NCBI RefSeq assembly: GCF_019320115.1 | Contig: NC_089591.1 | Span: 55,056,078 to 55,120,077, forward strand | DNA from: Miscanthus floridulus | Lineage: Eukaryota > Streptophyta > Magnoliopsida > Poales > Poaceae | Direction: 5' to 3' | DNA length: 64,000 nt | Part shown: in pieces, positions 34,233-45,599 of the stretch | How the letters are laid out: each line of letters starts with the position of its first letter | How positions within the stretch are numbered: the first letter of the stretch is position 1 | Notes under the pieces: model-generated | What the model was told of the DNA's origin: nothing | The model's database searches: none | Seen by the model: only the letters and a program-made list of their open reading frames with translations | Program-made: the position numbers and the translations under genes

Positions 34233-36038
34233 GGTGGTGACTGGCTGGCTCTGGGAAGGATCGGATCGTCTGCAAAGAGCACATGTGTCTCCCTTCGTGT
34301 TCCTTTGCCTCCGTCTTCGTCTCGTTTTCTTTGCAGCACTTGGAAACAGGAGAGAAATCGCAAGTGCTTTTTACCATACACGTGCACAGTGTGGAATTTT
34401 TCAGCGTGTAGGTTCTGGTTCCATTTCCCAGTGAGGCAGTGAGTATGATCTAACAACTCTGCGAAATCAGGCATGCTTGCTGAGGTAGGTCGTCTATGCT
34501 AGTACACTAGCACAGTATCAAAACTCGGAATAAGTAGTTTTATTCTCACGCTACTTATTTTTGTTGTGTACTATGTGATGTTGTACGCTGGAGCATCTGT
34601 TTGGCGCACATGAGTCGGTCGTATACACGATTGGGTCAGCCTTTTTCTTTCCCATTTGATCGAGTACGAACTTCTAGACTGCTCAGTTAATAACCGGGTT
34701 ACGTACGTACGAGCCGCTTGTCTTGACGGGATCCGTTGCGTTGCGTTGCATGCATGCTCCGACAGTACACGTATCGACCTTTCGCTTTTCCGGGTCCGAG
34801 TCAATCTTGACTATCGTGCGTGCCCCGACAGTTTAACCCAGTCAGGTCCGCCATGTCTTCGAGTAATCCCTGTCTCAGCACCGCAGATCTCATCCCATCT
34901 CATCTCATCTCACCTCATCTCTTTCGGCGGCGGCTCCGCTTCACCTCACATGATCCAACAGTGACCCCCATCGTGACGTGCCCCTCGCCTTTCACGGCAT
35001 CACTGCCTGCCTGCACGGATGCACTAGTTGACAGGCAGAGAGCCAGAGGGGGGTGCCGCGCCCGACCGGGCACGCGCTCGGCTCGCTGCTGCTGCATGCA
35101 AGGTTGGTTGCAGGCGGGGGGTTGGTTGGTTCAAGGGACGGGACGGGCTGCGCGCGGCCCCGGTCGTCGGTCGCTGTCCCGCCTGTCCCGGTCCGCGCCA
35201 CGGCTGGCGCGTCTCCACGGCGACGGCGACCGCGGCGCGAATCGTTTTTTTCTTTTCTTTGCATCATCCAGCATTCCAGCTTCCAGCTCATCAGAGCGCG
35301 CGCCATGCACGAGTCCACACGACGCGACGGCTGTGCGCCCTGGACCTGATGGGCGGGGCGGACGGACGGGGTCCACGCGCTTCCACCGCCTCTCGCGAGT
35401 CGCAGTCGCAGTCGCGACCTGAAAGGGATTTTTATCTGCTGCGCCGCTGCATCGACTCGTCCATCTTTGCTTCACCCCAATTTGCGCTGTGCTAGACCAG
35501 TTTCCATTACGACGGGTTGGCAACTTGGCATCGTATCGTATCATATCGCAGTAAACTCTCTTTTAGACCTACGCTACTTGCGCTGGTCGTGTATGCGTGT
35601 GGGCGATAACAAAATCGATAGGGCATGGGCCCGGGCCGATTGTCCGGCGGCCGTCTTTAGATGAACTGGTCCTCTGAGCTGAACATATTTCAGACGGTTT
35701 CTAGCACCGCTATAAACAAATCGTAGAAGCAGCTGAGTAGGTAAAGTTCAAAGACGAACGGCCGTATGCTTGTTTGCTCGTTTCTTATGTAATCTCTCAC
35801 CAAATCAATTTTCTGAACTTGTTTTAAATTATACTTTTTAGATTTAATTAAATTTATAGAAAACAATATAAATATTCACGACACCAAATGACTACTAATT
35901 TATGATAAAAATATTTTCATAATATATCTAATGATACTAATTTATTTGCATAAATCTTGACGCTCCTTTCTATAAACTCGCTGAAACTTAAAAAAGATTA
36001 ACTTAAAGCAACTACAGAAAATTGATTTTTTTTTAGAC
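34233..36038. other. Spacer with GC-rich block, no supported gene
   Basis: 34700-35500 is GC-rich and open in many frames on both strands, but codon-like bias and known domains are lacking. A TCTCATC/TCACCTC simple repeat lies near 34885-34920. 35700-36030 is AT-rich. Confidence 0.45.
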
Positions 36039-36200
36039 TTGCAGACTTTTTATTACTCATTGGTCCCGGCTAAATCGCCGGTCACCAAGACCTCAACCTC
36101 GTGAGGTACCTCCTCCCAAGTAATTTTACAATCACTAGGAAACTTACACCCGATGGCAGCTAGAGCATGTGCTACCCTATTACATTCACGACGACACATA
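36039..36200 (-). mobile_element. LINE tail with RNase H C-terminus and poly(A)
   Basis: The minus strand reads ECNRVAHALAAIGCKF, the closing helix of plant LINE RNase H domains, then a Glu/Val-rich end and a stop. A T-run at 36029-36038 on the plus strand corresponds to a poly(A) tail. The part upstream (36200-36340) is too decayed to assign. Confidence 0.55.
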
Positions 36201-36919
36201 TTTATATTACATAAATTGAAATCTTCTCATAGCAGCTCCCGTGAGACAGATCGGGAACGCTGGACTGCACGCTCTTAATACTATTGTATAGATTACTCTC
36301 CAAAGCTTCCTTCACAAGGGGACAAAGAGAGTACATCCTTTAAAAAAAAAAAGAGAGCGGGAAATATGTTACAATTATGAGCAATAAATTCTTATCTATC
36401 TACTAACTCTGTCTACAAAAAGATGGAATCAGACTTCCTTATGTTGACTAATAACTTTATAAAAAATGTATTAATATTTATAACTTCAAATAGGTGTACT
36501 ATAGAAATATATTCCATGATTGATATTTATTTTTAGTATTAAAAATGCTTGTACTTTTTTTATAAATTTAGTTAAATTTAATATCATTTGACTTATCGAA
36601 AAACAAGAATTACATTTTTTTGAACTGAGGATAGCCCACAAAAATATACCTTTTTGTGGTGTCCATTGTTCAGTTTTTTCATTCGTTAGCGACACAATGA
36701 ACAATATCTCATTAGTTTGGCCTTAGCAGAGATTGCACAACCACGAAAAAAATGAGTGATAATAAAAAGAAAAAAGAGACGAATAATGGAATTAGTGGAC
36801 ATGGAAGGAGGGAAACTAAATGAAACAAACAAATAAAACTATTTAAAAAATATTTTCAAGTAGAGAAGCTCTAAATGTAAAAATGAAAAGCTAGCTACCC
36901 GCTTTTATATATTATCTTT

Positions 36920-37238
36920 TTTTTTGCGAGGCACGTCATATACGCGAACGCTTATATACACAAGCATATACTCACCCTTATAAATGCACATACATATATT
37001 CTACACTAGAATACCCCCGAAGAACTAAGTTGGACCGAAAATCTAAACGTCTCAAGATTAATGAAGTCCCTATGGATGCGTCACTGCCGGTGATTACATT
37101 GTTTATCACTAAAATAATAGGGTTGTTAAACTTTGGAATAAATAGAAGAAAAATGCGAGCACCCTGTCAAGTCAAGAATTTAAACTCAGATAAGCAAGTT
37201 CCAGCACAAGTAACCTGGCTAACTGAGCCACTTGCATG
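36920..37238 (-). mobile_element. tRNA-derived SINE-like element
   Basis: On the minus strand the right end reads GTGGCTCAGTTAGCCAGG, like a Pol III A-box region, followed about 35 bases later by a degenerate B-box (GAGTTTAAATTCTTG). The other end is an A-run (T9 at about 36918-36926 on the plus strand). The middle contains GAAGTCCCTATGGATG in plus orientation. No clear target duplication was found. Confidence 0.45.
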
Positions 37239-38122
37239 AGCGAAGCATCTGAAAATCATTAGAGCCCAAGTCTGCAACAGAAAAGACTATTTTTTTAATG
37301 GAGACAAAGGAAGTGAAACGGGAGTACGGTCGCGAATCGTGACGCGGTGCAGCCTTGGCGCTTCCGCGGGGAAGCAATCGCTCCTGTTAGCCCCCCGGCA
37401 GTTCAGGGTGCCGCTCGTGCAAGTGGCCGGGGGGGCACGTCCGCTTCAAGTCGCAAAGCCTACGTGTCTACCCAGATGGGGTGCTTTGCTTAACTCGTTT
37501 TCGGCGATGGCATGTGCTTAGCTTGCTAATTCGCCCCTGCGGCGGTCGACACGGCACGTACGTCTTCATGCGGTGGCACCTGGTTTTCGGCCGCGCTACT
37601 CCGCAAATCGCGGTTTCATCATTAGGGAGTAACCAACCACGACCCTGTTGTTTATGACCTGTTTGATTGGATATCTGGATTCGTACTTGGACGATCATAT
37701 AGAAGACGAGGACAGTTTGTTCCGTTCCATCTCGAATTTGTTATGGCGCTGGGTTAATCATGCGTTGCTTCCTAATCAAGACACCAGAAACGGCCAAGTT
37801 CATCACGGGTGCTGACTGCTGAAGCGTATAATCAATCAAATACTGGCTCCAGTCAAACCTATCATTCAACGTTCATGGCGTCGGAAAATCAAGAGTGCAC
37901 CCAAAACACATATACAGGTGGTCAAATTTCTCCATCAGAATCAGAAAGTTTGTAACGCAATCTGCAATCACACGACCATGACAAGGAATGAACGTTTCCA
38001 GGTGGAGCGGCGGGGAAAAGAAAACTCCGCTATTGCAAACAGGCTCTGTGAAATGAAGGGCCATTCCACAGAAAAGTGGAAACCAATACGGTCGAACAAC
38101 ACACTTGTCACAAAAAGTTCAA
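37239..38122. other. Spacer, no gene recognised
   Basis: It contains a moderately GC-rich block (37320-37620) whose open frames on both strands have no recognisable domain. The remainder is mixed sequence. Confidence 0.45.
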
Positions 38123-38235
38123 TGTTAGCTGGTTGGTTTCTACGCTGGTTTAGGCTAACTCATGTTGGTTTATTACGAGAAAAAAACACCGTTGCCTGAC
38201 TGGTTTGGATTAGCTGGAACCAACAAGCTAACAGA
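38123..38235. mobile_element. MITE, about 110-bp family, copy 6
   Basis: Ends TGTTAGCTGGTTGG and CCAACAAGCTAACA are inverted; the core is GGTTTATTACGAGAAAAAAA. Confidence 0.6.
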
Positions 38236-38317
38236 CTAACATGTCTTTTTGGTACTCATACGTTCTATATGCAGTTATGATCCGTCAGACGTAGCATTCA
38301 AGTTGCCACTGGCATCT

Positions 38318-38381
38318 CATTGACGGACAGACCATCACAGGTACAGCAGCATTGACGGACAGACCATCACAGGTACAGCAG
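38318..38381. repeat. 32-bp perfect tandem duplication
   Basis: CATTGACGGACAGACCATCA and the next 12 bases occur twice in a row. Confidence 0.9.
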
Positions 38382-38583
38382 CCGGGTCTTGATAAGTGAC
38401 AGAAACAAAACAGAAACTCTCCCATCTTTTCTGTTCTGTAGCGAACACAGACCACACGTAGGTACTCCGTTCACAGCACCAGGCGAGGACGACCAACGCC
38501 AGCAGATCACTTGAGCAGCAAGCTCATCTACATCACCACAACGGGAAAACTCAGAGGCCGACAAAACGGTACGACCCTCCGAA

Positions 38584-40348
38584 CTACGATTCCTGCGCGT
38601 GCGGGCGCAAATAGCCTCTGCAGAGCTCCTCCATACGACGAACGAGCTGTTGGGGCTGTTGCCACCACGTGGACTCGGAAGAAGTTGATCTTCCATAATA
38701 GTCTTCTTGTGCACTATCCTTCTTGGTGATGCTCTCAGAAAAATCGCGCCAGTTTAGCATTGCACGTTTCAGTCGAGCTGTTCTCTTCCCAGTAACCATA
38801 TATCTGGTGTAGTCCCTAGCAAGGCGGTATAACTCCTCCCCTCTTATTATGTGGATATACTGCATAACAAAGGGCACAAAAAGAGTGATTTAGAAAGCAA
38901 AATAGTTTCCATGTACTGATGTTAATTTGTGAAATCCAGTTCTGCATCCCTGTTAACGTACTGCCAAAGTATTATCGTGTTCCCTATAAGTCGGTTCACA
39001 TTGACCAATCCAAATATACATGATACGTGTGTTTCTTTGACAAAAGTAAAACCACATGGATAGTTGCAAAAGATTAAAGTATACTGTTTATGCGTATCTC
39101 ATTAAGCTCATCAAGGTTCAATTTGAATATTCTCTGCTCCAGCAATCCTTATTGTTTTTCCTTATTTAACTAATAGCGTGGGTAGAAAAATGGTATTTCA
39201 AGATAATGAAAATACAGTATTATGATGCAATTGTACCATCCCCATGAATAAAAGCTAATGATGGTTTGAAATTGGCGGGCTAACAAAACTTCATCTAAAA
39301 ATATAGAATAATGCTACAAACTGGTAAAACAAGAAGTGATGACCTTACCACAAGTATGAACGCAACAGTTGCTATCAAAATCTGGAGCATCTCATATAAT
39401 GATTGCTTAAAAGACTCGTCCTCTGGGCCATCAGAACCACCACCACCACGTCCATAACGGTTTTTGTTTCCTCCATTTCCACCAGATCCTAATCCTCGAA
39501 TCTTAGCCATTTGATCCATCAGCACATCTTGAATTGACCTTGGCCTTTTTGCTTCTGCCATAGCTTTGTTCAAAGATTCCATTGAGAAGGGCTGGAAAAA
39601 GGCAATAAAAATTAGCACATTGTTATAGAAAAAGCTTTTGGACGTGCTACAATGCTTGAATTATATCACAAAATTGTCATGCGCATGAAGTCCAACCAAA
39701 TAGAGTTATATCACTCTACATTATTCTAAATTTAGTATAACACATAGAGTACCAACCAAAATACTTTAACAGAGTACCTTAGTTCAACATCTACCAAAAT
39801 ATTCAAACAGAATACCAGATCAGATCAAACTTTTCAAATTGCTAAGCAATACAGAAATAAACAAGTTCCCAATACAATGCTCTCCAAGAATTCAGATGCC
39901 ATAGCAAGAAGATAAAAAATAAGGTGATAAGCATGTCCCTTTTGTCAGTACCAACAAGCATTACAAGTTTTACAACATCATTCTTACGATAACATAACAA
40001 GTGGGAAGTATGATCCGCATTAGGTAAAAGAAACAGTTACTGCATGATAATAGCTTAAAATGGGAGAAGGAAAGAATTCCAGGGGAAAGCAACAAAACTG
40101 CTTACATCATTGGTAATCTTAGGGTTCTCTTTCCCACTCGAAGCATATACAGGACCAAGCCTTTTATGGCAAGCAGATACTAGAAAAAGTCTTGGATAAA
40201 CTTGCTCCTGCAGCTTGAAGGATCTGGTTGAATGTGGGCATAGAGAATGTTGATGAAGTAGCTCACGGGCCCTTCCAAGACCAGCTACTGGCTTGTGCAC
40301 AGTGAGCGTACTATGAGGCTTGTGTATTGTAGCTTGGAAGTAGCTCAT
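38584..40348 (-). CDS. Plant-specific single-pass membrane protein, likely plastid-targeted
   Basis: Three minus-strand exons, 40348-40106, 39591-39349 and 38859-38584, all phase 0 with GT-AG borders, give 253 residues. Residues 1-80 are rich in Ser, His, Lys and Arg and poor in acidic residues, like a transit peptide. Residues 82-112 are amphipathic (SIQDVLMDQMAKI), 113-135 a Gly/Asn-rich linker, and 149-167 a hydrophobic span (MLQILIATVAFILV then YIHII). After it come a basic stretch (GKRTARLKRAML) and a Gln/Trp-containing tail. I do not recognise a named family; the clean exon structure and open frames show a real host gene. Regulation cannot be read from the sequence. Confidence 0.8.
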
Positions 40349-41450
40349 GTTTCCGTACTTCTTGAATCCCAGAATAGCTTAGAGCCAAAGGCCTAACACA
40401 GTACAACTGAAACAGAGATGTAAGTACAAGCACACAGAAATCTGAGATAAGAGTATAAAAGTAAAATCAGTATCAACTCAAACAATATAAAGCAAAAAGA
40501 CATAGCTTCCATTCTATGGCATATCAGTTTTTAGTCACCAGTAGTAGTCAGTAGTCACAGATCAAAATTATTCACCAGAACTCCAGAAGTCACAAATTTT
40601 CCTTAAGAAAGCAACACGATCTGATCTTCTAAACGCGAGGACATGATTTTGCTCATACGTTTCCATTTCAGAACTTGAGTTCTGCATGGATATTGTGAAA
40701 GACTGAAAGAACATCTGGAAGAACGTTGTAATATTTTTTTTCCTATTAAGGAGTCAGATAGCAAGTGTAATGAAGATTAAATGGTGGAGGTCATGTTTAA
40801 TCTGATAACACCAACAAAGTGAAACTTTAGCAGATCCTGACCAGTTAAGTTGATACTCATCTTGAAAGCTGGATAAACGCAGTACATCAACTAGTGAGTA
40901 GTCCTAACTCCTAACTCCTAACATTAAATTCCATTACACGTGCTCCAAATTGTGTCATAGATTTGGGACATTTCGCAGCCCCTGTTTCTCAATTTCAGCA
41001 TGCAAACCCCAATCAGAGAACAACAGTACAGTACCATCCAACCAAGTATCCAACGAATGAACGAATAGTTATTTGCTATGCCGAGTGAAGTGTGAAGTTC
41101 ATACGAAAGGCCTGCCGCCCGCATCAACCCTTTCATCGCCCGAGCAATCCAAATTCCAAACTCATGAAAAATGAAAATGCTCCACTCACACATCCTAATC
41201 CCGCACCTAATAGGCACACTAAAACCCTATCAAACAAAACTGGGAGGCGCCTAGAGCCAAGAAGCTATCCACACCAGAGAGAGGCGTCAGTGTTGTGGTT
41301 ACCTGGAGACCCACGGTGGCGTCGGCAGATTGGGGAAGCGGAGACGGAGGCGGAGGGCGGACGGGGAGGCAGGAACCGAGGCACCGAGCGAGGAGGCGAA
41401 GGATTGCTAGATTGGGTTCCGCTGGAGGCTGGGATCCGTCCGCTCAACAA
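40349..41450 (-). other. 5' UTR exons, leader intron and promoter of the membrane-protein gene
   Basis: A consensus acceptor (TTTCAG|TTG) lies at 40407 and a donor (CTCCAG|GTAACC) at 41303 on the minus strand. This suggests a UTR exon 40349-40406, an intron of about 900 bp, and a GC-rich first exon from 41303 to roughly 41450. Open frames on the plus strand here (41092-41672) are shadows. Confidence 0.5.
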
Positions 41451-41743
41451 CCTCTGGCCGGCATACGCCGCCTTCCCAAGGCCCAAAAACGTCGGCCACG
41501 TGGCTGCGGGCCTTGGACTAGAGTTAGGCCGGCCCATGGACCAAACGGCCTGATTCAAAAGACCTGGAATTCGATTCGAAAAGAAAATATTGTATTTTGC
41601 TTGTCTTCACGACCTACTGCGGGAGTCCAGATTTTCTTCTCCAACTTTAAATCAGATAAACTATGTCTATGAACTCTAAAACCATTTTAATTACCCTATT
41701 ATCCTGGTCAGCTGTGATTTTGAAAGCAATTTCATGCATGCTA

Positions 41744-42002
41744 CTCCCTCTGTCCCCAAGTAAATCAATTCATAGAATCCGTGTCAATCAAACTTTTTTA
41801 ACTTTGACTAACTTCAAAGAAAAGAGTAACAACATGTATGATATAAAATTAGCACATTATGACAATATATTCTATAGTAAATCTGATGATAATAATTTGA
41901 TACCATAAATCTTAACGTTTTTTTTTTCTAGAAATAGATTAAAGTTTAAAAAGTTTGACTTAAGATAACTCTAGGAATCTATTTATTCAGGGACGGAGGG
42001 AG
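41744..42002. mobile_element. Stowaway (Tc1/mariner) MITE, 259 bp
   Basis: Ends CTCCCTCTGTCCCCAAGTAA and CAGGGACGGAGGGAG are inverted, with TA target duplications at 41742-41743 and 42003-42004. Confidence 0.85.
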
Positions 42003-42230
42003 TATTAGGATAGAAAGAAGAAAAAAAACAGGTGTGTGTGAGAGAATTTCCACCTAGACGCGGAGTAGACAATCACAAATTTTATATAACTAATAGAGTA
42101 ATAATATACAAGAAACAGAAATGAGTGGGGAACAATATTTTTTTGAAGTGTAAAATAGTGAGTAATAATATACAAGGAACATAAATGAGTAAAAAAATAG
42201 ATCTTTTGATTATTAACACATAGACAAGTA

Positions 42231-42422
42231 TTCTCTCATTCCAAATTATAAGTGTTTTTTACTTTTCTACATACGTAGCTTTTGTTATGCACTTAGATAT
42301 GTACTTCACATAATCCCTACATCCCAAAAAGACTATTATTTTAGGAATGAATCCGAACAACTTGTCTAGAAATCAATACATCTAGAAAAAACAAAATATC
42401 TTATAATTTGGAATGGTGGGAG
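42231..42422. mobile_element. Stowaway-like MITE, 192 bp
   Basis: Ends CTCATTCCAAATTATAAG and CTTATAATTTGGAATGGTGG are inverted, with TA on both sides (42229-42230 and 42423-42424). Confidence 0.75.
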
Positions 42423-43389
42423 TACGAGGCCAATCTCAATGGGGGTTCATGAGAGTTTCGTGGGCATTAAATATGCTGACATAACACTGTATTGATTAAG
42501 AGAGAGACGATAAAAGTTTCATAGGAGTAGAGAGAGTTTCATGGGGATAGAACTCTTTTGCACTATTTCTGAAATCTGGATGTGTTGAAAACTGGGACAT
42601 TTACAGAGATGGCTGCCTTAGGACTCTCGTTTCTGGAAATTTTCTATTTAAGAGAGGCTAAAATTCTACTGGTCCACCTCTAGGAATCGATTAACAGATA
42701 CAACACTCTTAGCAGGCCTGCCTCTAGAAGTAGTTGTCTAAAAAACTATAACTTCTTTCTATGAAGTTAGATTAAGATAAATTTTATATCAAAATTATAG
42801 AGCTTGACGTGATCTGCAACTTTGTAGTTGATAAGTTTTTTATCTGAAACTGTTTAGAATCTCAACTATTTGTTTTAAGTTCTTAGATTTTGAAAAATTA
42901 AAACTTAAAAGTATCAAACAATCTCAATTGTTTACTATCTATACAAAAATTTTAGTTTTCAATACAATCTACATATTTATAGTTTACAAGTTTCTTTATT
43001 TGGAGTTGCTTATAGCTCCAAATATGTGTTTTAAGTTAGATTTTAAAATTCAAAGTTCAGAATTTTCATACAACCTTAAATATTCACATGGTTAATATCA
43101 AAATTGTAATGATCGACCCGATATAAAAGTAGTTGATAATTTTTTAACCTAAAGTTTTTTTAATATGTTGATATTTGCTTTAAGTTCTCATATTTTGAGA
43201 TTTAAAATTATAGAAATTTTTGAACAATCTTGGATAGATATAGATATTTTGATCTTCGCCAAGAGTTCACGCCACTCTTCGTTATTCAGGTCGAAAAACA
43301 CAGACCCAGCCCTGCATCTTTTATTGCTACTATGGTAGTTTCACTTCAGCCGCCTGGCCATTTATTCTTCAGGAGCTATTCCGGTACGT
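42423..43389. other. AT-rich spacer downstream of chitinase 1
   Basis: 42427-42560 looks like one half of a GGCCAATCTCAATGG-type MITE, related to 45327-45599. From 42700 to 43260 the sequence is AT-rich with loose repeats (AAGTTCTTAGATTTTGA-like words). No gene is seen. Confidence 0.5.
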
Positions 43390-44288
43390 CTAGCAGGTGA
43401 TGTTGTTCCCCGGGTCGACGGCGAACTGTTTACAGTACTCCTTATAGTAGCCCACCCGCATGTTCACCGCGGCGGGGTACTTGCCGTCGCACACGAGACC
43501 GCCGTCGAAGGCCCTGATAGTGGCACCGAACCCCTGCGGCATCACCTTGTGCGCGTTGTTCATCCAGAGCCAGAGCGCCGTCTTGAATGAAATCACGGGG
43601 TCCTGCGCCACCTTGTCCGGGTTCCCCAGCAAGTCGAAGCCGATGCTCTGCCCCGCCGGACCGTAGTTGAAGTTCCACGAGATCTGCAGCGGGCCACGCC
43701 CGTAGTACTTCTTCCCCAGGGCGCACGGCCATTGTGAGCTCAGGGCGCACGAGACCTGGCTGTTCCCGTTGATCTGGTTGATGTAGCAGAAATCTGTTGC
43801 CACGTACATGTATTGTATTGTATTGTATTGTATTGTATTGTATTGTATTGTATTGTATTGTATTGTATTGTATTGTATTGTATTGTATTGTATTGTATAT
43901 GTACGCAGAAGGCAAAAGCCACCGTCAAGGAATCGAATCAAACCATGCAATTTATTTTAAGGAACGTATATAGGCGGTAGGGCGGCGACTTACATCCGGT
44001 CTCGTAGGTGACGTGCGCGAAGAAGGCGGCGATCTCGCGCCTGCCCTCCGCCTCCGTGCCGCCATGCGCGAAGTCCGGGAACGAGTCGGCGGCGCTCACG
44101 AACGCGCTCCGTGTGTAGAAATTCTTGCCCTCGCACCCGTTCCCGCCGGCCTGGGACTTGATGCCGTTGAAGAACGCCTCGGTGACGACGCTAGACACGG
44201 ACACGCCGGTGCCGCCGCTCCCCAACCCCAAGCACGGGCTGGCGGCACAGAGGAGTGCTAGACCAAGAGCCAAGGCCGTCAGGATCAT
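43390..44288 (-). CDS. GH19 chitinase 1, class IV-like catalytic domain, second catalytic Glu replaced
   Basis: Exon 1 (44288-43994) and exon 2 (43793-43390) flank a 200-base intron and give 232 residues. Residues 1-21 form a signal peptide. No hevein (chitin-binding) domain is present. The GH19 core starts at SVVTEAFFNGIKSQAG. The first catalytic Glu is kept (Glu96 in TYETG, where the family has THETG). The second position, nine residues on, is Gln105 in CYINQING where chitinase 2 and the family have Glu. KKYYGRGPLQISWN and the C-terminal GNNITC are conserved. Secretion is expected; hydrolytic activity should be strongly reduced. A Mutator-like element sits 65 bp upstream of the ATG, and the intron holds a pentanucleotide array. 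It is a paralogue of the gene at 48356. Confidence 0.88.
43811..43897. repeat. (TATTG)n pentanucleotide microsatellite, about 17 units
   Basis: Uninterrupted TATTG units lie in the chitinase 1 intron. They keep reading frames open on the minus strand (Tyr-Asn-Thr-Ile-Gln periodicity), so the overlapping long frames there are artefacts. Confidence 0.97.
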
Positions 44289-44361
44289 CGTCGGCGTCGG
44301 TGAGTACGCCCTACTGGACTTGATATTGAGCTTGGGGATGCAGGTGTAACAATAAACCTGT

Positions 44362-45202
44362 GTGAAAATTCCTTCGTTGCCACTAAAATTTATAGCACTT
44401 CATTCGTTGCCTTCAAAATTTCTAAAATTCACTCACTGCCGTCAAATAAATTTTGTGTTTCCCTTGTTGCCATTTCCGTCACATGCCGTTAGCAACACCG
44501 CCGTTCCGTTTCGTTCGCGCGTGAGCTCCTGACCACGTCGAGCCGCTTGGCCGCCTCCGGTTCGCGCACCCAGCTGCCTCCTGCTCACCGCGCCTTCGCA
44601 GCCGTCCCTAGCCACGCGCTCGGCCCCTCCCGGTGCCCCATGTCCGCGGCCTAGCTGCTTGTCCGGCGATTCGACCTGCGCGTCCTCGGCTCCGCCCGCT
44701 CGCAGTGCCTCGTCCAGGGATGCCGCACCCAGTCACCCGCTCCGTCGTGCCTGCGCGACCCCGACCCTGTGACGCGACGCGGGCCAGCGTGACAAGGAGG
44801 CAGGACCGCAGGAGAGCGGGGTGGCGGCCCAGACTGTTGCCGTCGTTCCTCCGTTGGGGAGCGCGGGCGCACGGGCTGCTCAGGGGCATCTCCATCACCG
44901 GCCCGGGGCGAGCTCGAGCCTCGGCCATGGCGGCGCGAGCGAGCTGCAGCCCGACCATGCGTGGCGCAGGGGTGAGCTCTAGCCTCGACGACAGTGCGCT
45001 GGGAACAAGTCCGCTCGCCGCTTTCATCTGGCGACCCTAACGGAGGATAAACGGTGGGCCCCGACTGTCAGCGAGTATACCTCAATAGGTTTTAACAGAA
45101 GTGGCAACCAAGGAATTCTAAAAATTATTTGATGGTAGTATGAGAATTTTGAAAATTTTAATGGCAACGAAGGAAGTGCTAAAATTTTTAGTGGCAACGA
45201 AG
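44362..45202. mobile_element. Mutator-like element with GC-rich cargo (Pack-MULE candidate), 841 bp
   Basis: A perfect 9-bp target duplication, TAAACCTGT, flanks it (44353-44361 and 45203-45211). Long inverted ends of about 110 bp contain TTCCTTCGTTGCCACTAAAA and its inverse, themselves made of repeated CCTTCGTTGCC words. The centre (about 44480-45060) is GC-rich and open on both strands, unlike the AT-rich ends. This is as expected for a captured host gene fragment, but I do not recognise the source. No transposase is present. Confidence 0.85.
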
Positions 45203-45326
45203 GAACTCTCTCTAAACCTGTCAACAACTCTGCCACTGTGTAAGCCTCTGACGTCAGTTGGAGTGGAGTCGCTGGCTCGTACAGTCATACTCCCTCTGGG
45301 TCGTTTTGTAAAGCGTCATGACCTTA

Positions 45327-45599
45327 GGCCAGTCTCAGTGGATAGTTTCATGACGTTATTTTCAAGACAATGAAATTTGGATAAAACACTCACACCCAAT
45401 GCAAAGTTTCATTCTATAGTTTTATAGATATTTAATTCTATGACTCGTAGATAGTTGGTAATTATGCCCAAAAGAGTTTCACGATGAAACTCATTTCTTC
45501 TTTCTTTTCTTAAATACACTATCATGTCATCAAATATACCTATATAGCAACGTATTTAATATAAATAAAACTTACACGAAACTTCCATTGAGACTGCCC
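45327..45599. mobile_element. PIF/Harbinger-like MITE, about 273 bp
   Basis: Inverted ends GGCCAGTCTCAGTGG and CCATTGAGACTGCCC. The left flank is TTA and the right TTG, consistent with a mutated 3-bp duplication. Confidence 0.65.

Noticed and set aside
33600..35500. Long open frames up to 200 codons on both strands
   Set aside because: Same GC effect; frames overlap in conflicting directions and show no conserved motif.
43442..43950. Long minus-strand frames with Tyr-Asn-Thr-Ile-Gln periodicity
   Set aside because: They are made by the TATTG microsatellite and shadow the chitinase 1 intron and exon.
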